From SVTX01 sp964629615 (lineage in GTDB: Bacteria; Bacillota; Clostridia; Oscillospirales; CAG-272): DNA of 64,000 nt. This document shows positions 57,751-64,000 of the stretch, one piece after another; within the stretch, counting starts at the first letter, position 1, and each line of letters starts with the position of its first letter. The notes under the pieces were generated by a model, which searched no databases, was not told the DNA's origin, and worked only from the letters and a program-made list of their open reading frames with translations. The translations under genes and the position numbers were made by a program. The stretch spans positions 30,838 to 94,837 of the forward strand of contig CAZVUD010000002.1 of assembly GCA_964629615.1 (NCBI GenBank), written 5' to 3'.

Positions 57751-58599
57751 TTACTCCTTTCCTTTGTGCGCATCATCCGCGCCGCATATGAGGTCTAAGT
57801 TGCGCAATATGGTGCTTCGCTTTCTCCATGAATAGGCACGGTGCGAAAATTCATCATCGTCCATGCTCTCTATAAGCTCACGCGTCAGATAAGGTGTGCG
57901 CGCAAGCTTGAAAAATTCTATATTTGTGTATAATGTTCCGCTTTTTTCAGCCTTTAATGTATGTGGGCAAACAGTCTGACAAATGTCGCATCCCCATGCG
58001 CTTTTGTATTCCTTTATGATGCTTTTCTCATCCTCTGTAAGCTCACCCTTTTTCTGCGTGAGCATGGACAGACATATGCCGTGCTTCATCATCGGGCAAT
58101 GTGACATACATGTGCCGCACATCTCGCACATTTTCGGGGCGTGGGGGGCAGGCGTATCTTCCTTCAGGTCGGTTATTATCTCACCTAAAAATACAAATGA
58201 AGAATATTTTTCTGTTATGAGCAGCCTGTTTTTGCCTATTATTCCAAGCCCCGATCTTGCCGCCGCATCCACCTCGTCTATCGGGGAGGAGTCTGTAAAG
58301 GCACAAAATCTGTTGCTTGGATATCTTTTTTGCAGCTCTCGGAGCACATTATCAAACAATTCTCTGAAAAATAAATGGTAATCACGGGATATTGCATATT
58401 GAGATATGTTAGACTTTTCCTCATCGTGGCATCTGTAGGGCACGGCGATCATGTACACACAGAGATCCTTTGTCGAGTCAAAATGCTGTGGCACGAGCTT
58501 GTATTCGCGTATTATCTTGCATTCAGATATAGGTATGGAAGAAACGAGGTCTATGCCCATATCATTCATAAGACCTGACAGATACTCATAACAGCTCAT
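57751..58599 (-). CDS. QueG-like double [4Fe-4S] cluster protein
   Basis: A 282-residue iron-sulfur protein related to epoxyqueuosine reductase QueG, which makes queuosine in tRNA. It has the N-terminal reductase region with VDAAARSGLGIIGKNRLLIT, then two ferredoxin-like clusters: CEMCGTCMSHCPMMKHGIC and GCDICQTVCPHT. It is shorter than typical QueG (about 350 or more residues) and lacks the C-terminal HEAT-like extension, so function may differ. ATG 58599 has GGAGAG 5 nt upstream; the long in-frame upstream extension is non-homologous and overlaps the promoter. First gene of the addBA operon, perhaps by chance. Confidence 0.82.
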   Translation of the reverse strand: MSCYEYLSGLMNDMGIDLVSSIPISECKIIREYKLVPQHFDSTKDLCVYMIAVPYRCHDEEKSNISQYAISRDYHLFFRELFDNVLRELQKRYPSNRFCAFTDSSPIDEVDAAARSGLGIIGKNRLLITEKYSSFVFLGEIITDLKEDTPAPHAPKMCEMCGTCMSHCPMMKHGICLSMLTQKKGELTEDEKSIIKEYKSAWGCDICQTVCPHTLKAEKSGTLYTNIEFFKLARTPYLTRELIESMDDDEFSHRAYSWRKRSTILRNLDLICGADDAHKGKE

Positions 58600-58638
58600 A
58601 AAAACTCTCCGTGTGCGTAAAAAATTCTGTACATCTAC

Positions 58639-58667
58639 ATTATAACAGATTTTTTTGCTAAATTCAA
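58639..58667 (-). promoter_or_regulatory. Sigma-A promoter for the QueG-like/addBA operon
   Basis: Minus strand: TTGAAT (58662-58667), a 17-nt spacer, TATAAT (58639-58644), about 40 nt before the start codon. Confidence 0.8.
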
Positions 58668-58749
58668 TGACTTTTAAAAACTTCGTCATTAAACGGTCAC
58701 AAATGTTAATTATAATAGTGGTATAATAACATAAGAGAGGTGTTTCTGT

Positions 58750-60084
58750 ATGAACTTTCAAGACAGCAATGACAGCAACATCGGCAATGACATAAATAAC
58801 GGTCAGTATCAAGGCGGCGCAAGCATGGGAGAAAATGGCGAATATTGCTACATCTACACGCCGAGTGACAAGAGATCAAGGAAAAATCGCAGAGGCTCAC
58901 GGGCGTTTATGATATTTGCGACCTGTGCTGTGGTATTGTCCGTGCTCATAGCGGCATCCAGCCTTGCCTTTGCAATGTCGCTTGGACGCGCAAAGGATGC
59001 AAGCCTTGGTGATGATATCAACGGCGAAAATTACGCAAGTGCCGGGGATCAGCAGGATAACGGCAGGGTGAACAGCGTTTCAGGCGTTTTAAATGAGAGC
59101 GTCACCATAGAGCAATCACCGTCGCTTGGCGGCAACGGGCTCACCAGCGCAGGCATGGCTCTTGGATCTGTATCCAAGGTGTTTGCGGCGGTATCAGATA
59201 CGGTAGTTGAGATATCTACAAAGATGCAGGTGATGGGATATTACTCTGCGGCAGGCGAGGGAAGCGGCGTTATAATCGACAAGAGCGGATACATCGTGAC
59301 AAATCACCATGTCATAGAAAATGCCAGCTCCATCACCGTAAGACTTACTGACGGCGATGAATACACGGCGTCAATTGTCGGTACATGCGAGAGCCGCGAT
59401 CTTGCAGTGATAAAGATAGATCCTGACGGCAAGGAGCTTGCCTGTGCAAAGATAGGTCACAGCTCGGAGCTTGTAGTGGGTGAAGAGGTCGTGGCTATCG
59501 GAAATCCGCTCGGATCTCTGGCAGGCTCGGCAACATCCGGCATGATCAGTGCGACTGAAAGAAAGATAAGCATTGAGGGCTCCTACCTCAAGCTCATTCA
59601 GACTGATGCAGCCATAAATCCCGGTAATTCGGGCGGCGGCTTGTTCAATATGGCAGGTCAGCTTATCGGCATCGTCAATGCCAAGGTGGCTGACGAGGAT
59701 GTTGAGGGCATCGGATTTGCCATACCTGTGGATGATGCACTGCCGATATTGCAGGATATAATAACCTACGGATATGCAAAGAACATTGCAGATCACGGAC
59801 TTTCCTTGCTTGATGCGACAGACAGAGTTACAGCCGCAAGCTACGGATACAGCGTGCGCGGAATATACGTGCTTGCATCAAAGTATAACAGCGAGATAAA
59901 GAGCGGCGACAGAATAGTTGCGATAAACGGAAGGATCATAAATTCCAAGGAGGATATAAGCTATGTCATATCCTCCTGCGCTGTGGGAGATACGGTCAGT
60001 GTTACCGTGGCAAGAGGCAGGACACAGTACACATATGATATCACACTTCAGGAGTATGTGCCTGACAGTGTTACGTTCAATTAA
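58750..60084 (+). CDS. HtrA/DegP-like membrane-anchored serine protease with PDZ domain
   Basis: A 444-residue surface quality-control protease. A polar cytosolic N-terminus (1-50) leads to one membrane helix (about 52-77), an extracellular linker, the trypsin-like domain and one C-terminal PDZ domain (about 350-435, VRGIYVLASKYNSEIKSGDR and VAINGRIINS). The catalytic triad is His187 in IVTNHHVIEN, Asp217 in SRDLAVIKI and Ser294 in NPGNSGGGLF. It degrades or refolds misfolded exported proteins. A two-component system follows 57 nt downstream in the same direction, as in many Gram-positives where HtrA sits beside its regulator. Confidence 0.93.
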   Translation: MNFQDSNDSNIGNDINNGQYQGGASMGENGEYCYIYTPSDKRSRKNRRGSRAFMIFATCAVVLSVLIAASSLAFAMSLGRAKDASLGDDINGENYASAGDQQDNGRVNSVSGVLNESVTIEQSPSLGGNGLTSAGMALGSVSKVFAAVSDTVVEISTKMQVMGYYSAAGEGSGVIIDKSGYIVTNHHVIENASSITVRLTDGDEYTASIVGTCESRDLAVIKIDPDGKELACAKIGHSSELVVGEEVVAIGNPLGSLAGSATSGMISATERKISIEGSYLKLIQTDAAINPGNSGGGLFNMAGQLIGIVNAKVADEDVEGIGFAIPVDDALPILQDIITYGYAKNIADHGLSLLDATDRVTAASYGYSVRGIYVLASKYNSEIKSGDRIVAINGRIINSKEDISYVISSCAVGDTVSVTVARGRTQYTYDITLQEYVPDSVTFN

Positions 60085-60141
60085 ATTTTAAGTAAAGGAC
60101 ATAAGGCAGAGGGTCATATCCTTTGCAAAAGGTGCGATACT

Positions 60142-60837
60142 ATGTACAATATCCTTGTAGTTGATGACGAGGCGAGGATCCGCTCCATCATCAAGAAATA
60201 TGCGGAGTTTGAGGGGCACACCGTGACCGAGGCAGGCGACGGTATGGAGGCAGTCAGACTTTCAAGACTTGAAAAATACGACATTATAATAATGGATATA
60301 ATGATGCCTGAGCTTGACGGATTTTCAGCTTGCCGAGAGATACGCAAGACATCCAACACCCCGATAATCATGCTCTCGGCAAGAGGCGAGGAATATGACA
60401 GGATAAACGGCTTTGAGCTTGGAGTGGATGACTATGTGGTCAAGCCATTTTCGCCCAAGGAGCTTATGCTGCGTATAGATGCGGTCATGAAGAGAGTGGC
60501 AAGGGGCAGCGAGCTTTCGGGAGATAAGAGGCAGAATGTGGTCATAGAGCTTGACGGCGGAGGACTGCGCGCAGATGTAACGGCGCGGATAGTTTACGTT
60601 CACGGAGAGCGCGTGGATATGTCGCCGAAGGAATACGATCTTTTCTTCTACATGCTGGAAAACCGAAATATCGCACTTTCAAGAGAAAAGCTCATAAGTG
60701 AGGTATGGGGATATGATTTCTACGGCGATGCAAGAACGCTTGATACACATATCAAGCTCCTGCGCAAGAGCCTTGGCGATTATTCAAGATACATAGTGAC
60801 CTTAAGGGGCGTAGGCTACAGATTTGAAGGAGATTGA
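60142..60837 (+). CDS. OmpR-family response regulator
   Basis: A 231-residue regulator. The receiver has VVDDEARIR, phospho-acceptor Asp52 in IIMDIMMPELDGF, Ser in MLSARGEEYD and Lys in YVVKPFSPKE. The winged-helix effector has MSPKEYDLFFYMLENRNI, DTHIKLLRKSLGD and TLRGVGYRFE. It overlaps or abuts the kinase gene (the AAGGAG inside its 3' end serves the kinase). It probably controls the neighbouring htrA and envelope stress genes, by inference from position. Confidence 0.93.
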   Translation: MYNILVVDDEARIRSIIKKYAEFEGHTVTEAGDGMEAVRLSRLEKYDIIIMDIMMPELDGFSACREIRKTSNTPIIMLSARGEEYDRINGFELGVDDYVVKPFSPKELMLRIDAVMKRVARGSELSGDKRQNVVIELDGGGLRADVTARIVYVHGERVDMSPKEYDLFFYMLENRNIALSREKLISEVWGYDFYGDARTLDTHIKLLRKSLGDYSRYIVTLRGVGYRFEGD

Positions 60838-60842
60838 CTATT

Positions 60843-62366
60843 ATGAGCGAAGGCTATGACGGCTCAAAAGTTAAAAGTCCAAAACGCCGTCACGGAATAA
60901 GTATTTCGTGGCGGCTTTTTGCCATGCTTGTTGCATTTGTCGCAGTTATGCTTTGCGTCATATGGATATTTCAGGTCGTGCTTCTGAACGAATTCTACGA
61001 GCACAGTAAGATAGAGGAATTCAGCATGACCAAGGATGCGATACTTGCAAGCCTTGATACGGGTGATCCCGATGAGCTTGAAAAGACTGTGGCAAAGTAT
61101 TCCTATAAATTTGACTCATGCATATGCATATACAGAATAACAAAAAAGAACGAGGCACAGGTGGTCTCGGATTCGCATATAAACGGCACATGCTTACTAC
61201 ATCATCTTTCAGGAGAAGCACTTTCGCAGCTGTATTGCGATGCTGTCGATAATGACGGAGAGTATATAAAAAAATGGGTGCCCAAGGATGCAGACGACAA
61301 TGTTGCTGTCAACACCGTGTTTGTTTCAGCATACAGTAACGACGGCGGAAACAGATATTGCGTAATGATAAATTCCGAGATGCAGCCCCTGAATGCGACT
61401 GTGCTCACGCTTGAAAAGCAGTTCGGCTGGATCGCGTGCTTTCTCACTCTCTGCGCGCTTATTCTTGCGGCAATAATTGCAAAGACGGTATGCGCGCCCT
61501 TGGAGCAGATGGGAGAGTCTGCAAAAAGGCTTGCCCATGGCGATTACAGCGCAGATTTCGGAGGCGGAGCTTACAGAGAGGCGCAGGAGCTTGCCGATGC
61601 CTTGAATTACGCATCGTGTGAGCTGAAAAAGAACGATGTGCTCCAAAAGGAGCTGGTAGCCAATATATCTCACGATCTGCGCACTCCGCTCACTCTTATC
61701 AAGGGGTATGGCGAGGTAATGATAGATATCCCCGACGAGAACACGCCTGAAAATATAAAGATAATAATAGACGAGACCGAAAGGCTCACAGAGCTTGTAA
61801 ATGACATGCTTGACCTGTCAAAGATCAAGGCGGGAACGCGCAAGCCCGAAAAAGAGGTATTCAACATAACGCAGACTACGCGTGATGTTATGAAGAGATA
61901 CAGCAAGCTCAAGGAAAACGACGGCTATGATATAAGCTTTGATGCAGTGGACGATGTATATATATATGCCGACAGGACGATGATGCTCCAGGTGGTGTAC
62001 AATCTTGTCAACAACGCCATAAATTACACAGGCGAGGATAAGCATGTGGCAGTACTGCAGTCTGTAAATGACCGCCGCGTGCGCATATCGGTATCTGACA
62101 GCGGAAGCGGAATATCACCCGAGGATCTGCCCTATATATGGGACAGATATTATAAGGTGGACAAGGTGCACAGACGCGCGCAGATAGGCACGGGACTTGG
62201 ACTTTCGATAGTAAAGGGAATACTTGAATCCCACAACGCCTGCTACGGCGTGGAGAGCAAGGTGGGAGTTGGCTCGGTATTCTGGTTTGAAATGGATATA
62301 TGTAATGATATTGGATCTGACGGAGGACATGAGACTTATGAAAAAGATAGAAGATCAGAAATTTGA
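60843..62366 (+). CDS. Sensor histidine kinase
   Basis: A 507-residue membrane kinase: first helix about 24-45, an extracytoplasmic sensor domain of about 150 residues (CACHE/PAS-like, unassigned), second helix about 197-219, HAMP linker (KTVCAPLEQMGESAKRLAHG), HisKA box LVANISHDLRTPLTLIKGYG with the phospho-accepting His, and ATPase domain (NLVNNAINYTG, VSDSGSGISPED, GTGLGLSIVKGIL). ATG 60843 is chosen, 5 nt after the regulator's stop; a TTG nine nt upstream sits too close to the ribosome site. Its last 29 nt overlap the DUF3737 gene. Confidence 0.92.
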   Translation: MSEGYDGSKVKSPKRRHGISISWRLFAMLVAFVAVMLCVIWIFQVVLLNEFYEHSKIEEFSMTKDAILASLDTGDPDELEKTVAKYSYKFDSCICIYRITKKNEAQVVSDSHINGTCLLHHLSGEALSQLYCDAVDNDGEYIKKWVPKDADDNVAVNTVFVSAYSNDGGNRYCVMINSEMQPLNATVLTLEKQFGWIACFLTLCALILAAIIAKTVCAPLEQMGESAKRLAHGDYSADFGGGAYREAQELADALNYASCELKKNDVLQKELVANISHDLRTPLTLIKGYGEVMIDIPDENTPENIKIIIDETERLTELVNDMLDLSKIKAGTRKPEKEVFNITQTTRDVMKRYSKLKENDGYDISFDAVDDVYIYADRTMMLQVVYNLVNNAINYTGEDKHVAVLQSVNDRRVRISVSDSGSGISPEDLPYIWDRYYKVDKVHRRAQIGTGLGLSIVKGILESHNACYGVESKVGVGSVFWFEMDICNDIGSDGGHETYEKDRRSEI

Positions 62367-63177
62367 CTGTGAGAGAGCACTTTATGCTCTAAGTGACACA
62401 AAGGTGTATAATTGCGACTTTGCAGGAGAAGCGGACGGAGAGTCTGTATTAAAGGAGGCAAGGAACATAAGCGTTGAAAAGTGCAGATTTTCCTTGCGCT
62501 ATCCTATGTGGCATGTGAAAGGCTTTGAACTTAAGGATTCTTCACTTGACGAAGCCACACGCGCGCCTATATGGTATGCTCACGACGGAATTATCGAAAA
62601 CACCGAGATATCATCCGTAAAGGCGGTGCGCGAATGCAGTAATATAGATGTTAAGGGCTCGCGCATAAATTCTGTCGAATTCGGCTGGAAATGTGACAAA
62701 ATAACCCTGGAGGATTCAACGCTGGTTTCGGAATATGTATTTTTGGATTCGAAAAAAATAAGACTCAGCGGCGTGGATTTCCGCGGCAAGTATTCCTTCC
62801 AATATGTGCATGATCTACTGATCGAGAATTGCACGCTTGATACAAAGGATGCTTTCTGGCATGCGGAGAATGTAAGAGTTGTAAATTCCACAATTAAGGG
62901 CGAATACCTTGCATGGTTTTCTAAGGGATTGACTCTTGAGAACTGTCATATCATCGGAACACAGCCGTTTTGCTATTGCGAGGATCTTAAGCTTATAAAC
63001 TGCACTATGACAGATTGCGATCTTTCGTTTGAATATTCCGATGTTGATGCTGATGTTTCAGGTCATATAATGTCGGTCAAGAATATAAAGAGCGGTGTCG
63101 TTTATGCGGATTCTGTGGGAGAGATCATAAACGAGGATGCCGTAATGGAGTGCCGCGGCACGGTTGTACTTAAATAA
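62338..63177 (+). CDS. DUF3737 right-handed beta-helix protein
   Basis: A 279-residue protein of the DUF3737 family, a right-handed parallel beta-helix built of short hydrophobic rungs such as KVYNCDFAG, NISVEKCRF, IIENTEISS, ITLEDSTLV, LLIENCTLD and VRVVNSTIKG. There is no signal peptide, so it is likely cytosolic. Function is unknown. The second nearby ATG (62338) has CGGAGGA 10 nt upstream; an earlier ATG at 62329 lies only 1-2 nt from that site. It overlaps the kinase gene by 29 nt, implying coupled expression, and is followed by a terminator. Confidence 0.85.
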   Translation: MKKIEDQKFDCERALYALSDTKVYNCDFAGEADGESVLKEARNISVEKCRFSLRYPMWHVKGFELKDSSLDEATRAPIWYAHDGIIENTEISSVKAVRECSNIDVKGSRINSVEFGWKCDKITLEDSTLVSEYVFLDSKKIRLSGVDFRGKYSFQYVHDLLIENCTLDTKDAFWHAENVRVVNSTIKGEYLAWFSKGLTLENCHIIGTQPFCYCEDLKLINCTMTDCDLSFEYSDVDADVSGHIMSVKNIKSGVVYADSVGEIINEDAVMECRGTVVLK

Positions 63178-63209
63178 GCATTAGCTTTTTAAAGCTAAAA
63201 TAAATATAG

Positions 63210-63259
63210 GCGGATGCTCAATGCCTTTCGGCAGAGAGCATCCGCTTGATTTGTTTTTT
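63210..63259. terminator. Terminator after the DUF3737 gene, probably bidirectional
   Basis: A 10-bp outer stem GCGGATGCTC (63210-63219 with 63236-63245) encloses an inner TGCC/GGCA stem and is followed by TTGTTTTTT. On the minus strand a T-rich stretch also follows. A small TTAGCTTT/AAAGCTAA hairpin precedes it at 63181-63198. Confidence 0.86.
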
Positions 63260-63301
63260 AGACGGTCTTAGAAATAGACTCTTTTGTGCTTTTTAAAATA
63301 T

Positions 63302-64000
63302 TTATTGCTGTTTCTTTTTTGTTATAATGCATGTACAGAGCAGGGAAATGAGCGATATAAACAGCATTCCGCCTCCGATCGTGCCGCCGCAACCGCTTGA
63401 GCTATCTGTGCTTCCGTCATCTATCGTGTCGGTATCTTTCAGGATATATGTATTGGAGGTTGTATCAGTAACTACACCGGTGCTCGGGGGTATATCATCA
63501 CCCGACAATTTTTCAATAGACTCGGTTTTTTCAGCGCCGCAGGCTGTGCATACCAATTTAGCAATGCCTTCTTCGCTGTGAGTAGGTACTTTGATCACCT
63601 CATACGAGTCATACGAATGTTCAGCATACTTTACTTCACCGCAAGGGCATTCGAGCTTATGCTGAGATTCATCAAATTTTGTCCAACTGTGGTATGAAAG
63701 CGTATGACCATTTGAAATACATTCCTCACCTTTTTGGATATTATTCCATTGCTCTTTGGTTCCGCAATATATAATATTAAGTTTCGGACACTCCTCAAAA
63801 GCACATGATCCTATACTTGTAACACTATCTGGAATATTTATGTTTGTAAGGCTGGTGCAACCGTAGAATGCAGCATTACCTATACTTGTAACACTATCTG
63901 GAATATTTATGCTTGTAAGGCTACTGCAACCGCCGAATGCTTGCCAACCTATACTTGTAACGCCATCCGGGATGTGGATACTTGTAAGACTACTGCAACC
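63302..64000 (-). CDS. BspA-type leucine-rich repeat surface protein, C-terminal part (5' truncated by window edge)
   Basis: The reading frame is open to the right edge; 232 residues are visible. It begins inside 23-residue LRR_5 repeats of the form CSSLTSIxIPDxVTSIGxxAFxG (three in view), then a transition ending KLNIIYCGTKEQWNNI. A Cys/His-rich domain follows (SQHKLECPCGEVKYAEHSY, TACGAEKTE), then a Ser/Thr/Asp linker and the end SGCGGTIGGG plus a hydrophobic helix and KKKQQ. Such proteins act as adhesins or carbohydrate-contact proteins on gut bacteria. There is no LPXTG; the Gly-Cys before the helix matches the CHAP protein at 24456-25931. Confidence 0.88.
   Translation of the reverse strand, partial: GCSSLTSIHIPDGVTSIGWQAFGGCSSLTSINIPDSVTSIGNAAFYGCTSLTNINIPDSVTSIGSCAFEECPKLNIIYCGTKEQWNNIQKGEECISNGHTLSYHSWTKFDESQHKLECPCGEVKYAEHSYDSYEVIKVPTHSEEGIAKLVCTACGAEKTESIEKLSGDDIPPSTGVVTDTTSNTYILKDTDTIDDGSTDSSSGCGGTIGGGMLFISLISLLCTCIITKKKQQ
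63811..64000. repeat. 69-bp tandem repeats encoding LRR units
   Basis: CTATACTTGTAAC recurs at about 63811, 63880 and 63949, a 69-bp period equal to one 23-residue LRR unit. The units are highly similar at DNA level, which favours unequal recombination and assembly breaks. Confidence 0.88.

Noticed and set aside
63811..64000. CRISPR-like periodic repeats
   Set aside because: The 69-bp period is in frame and encodes LRR units with no unique spacers or palindromic repeats; no cas gene is nearby.

Overview
The window comes from the chromosome of a low-to-mid GC, Gram-positive, anaerobic endospore-forming Clostridia bacterium, most likely a gut member of the Oscillospirales or a related order. 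The evidence is Spo0A, SpoVG and a SPOCS-LysM spore protein, AddAB recombination, FakA/DegV/PlsY lipid synthesis, rubrerythrin, a 2-hydroxyacyl-CoA dehydratase-type activase, BspA-type leucine-rich repeats, strong AGGAGG ribosome binding sites and near-consensus sigma-A promoters. Two N-runs (2052-2151 and 15069-15078) show it is a draft or metagenome scaffold. No rRNA, tRNA, CRISPR array, prophage, integron or insertion sequence was seen.

Layout. 1-5691 (+): a housekeeping operon smc (5' truncated), ftsY, rdgB, yhbY, nadD, yqeK, rsfS, closed by a strong terminator. 5825-8162 (+): an SGNH-hydrolase lipoprotein and a PfkB sugar kinase. 8210-18460 (-): DegV/FakB-like protein, CrtI-like FAD oxidoreductase, ferredoxin-type reductase, fakA, plsY and a 1410-residue activase/dehydratase fusion; this places two redox enzymes between the two halves of the fatty-acid kinase and next to the acyltransferase that uses its product. 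18630-20401 (-): a two-component system. 20584-22981 (-): htpG and a MarR regulator with a perfect palindromic operator. 23201-25931 (+): DUF308 membrane protein, small lipoprotein and CHAP surface protein. 25988-27064: divergent XRE regulator and PH-domain membrane protein separated by a repeat operator. 27167-28405 (-): spo0A, preceded by the only gene-free stretch above 300 bases, which holds a cloverleaf-like fold. 28406-32168 (-): solute-binding lipoprotein, AI-2E exporter, amidase-domain protein. 32292-36271: rubrerythrin and a sporulation-flavoured patch (SPOCS-LysM, three small proteins, SpoVG). 36500-42436: murC, a lone PduB-like microcompartment shell protein behind a divergent GyrB/ParE-like subunit, and murD. 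42482-50671 (+): three M42 peptidases in tandem, a methionine gamma-lyase-family enzyme, a duplicated-domain lipoprotein, a cysteine desulfurase and enolase. 50741-58599 (-): a QueG-like iron-sulfur protein, addB, addA. 58750-63177 (+): HtrA protease, an OmpR/kinase pair and a DUF3737 beta-helix protein. 63302-64000 (-): the C-terminal part of a surface LRR protein.

Most genes are ordinary. The stretches most worth a second look are the structured spo0A leader or intergenic element (28086-28210), the lipid-redox operon (12566-18460), the orphan shell protein (38015-38716), and a shared Gly-Cys / transmembrane / Lys C-terminal signal on two otherwise unrelated surface proteins. In addition, the 10-N gap has hidden a complete 2Fe-2S ferredoxin domain by shifting the frame.
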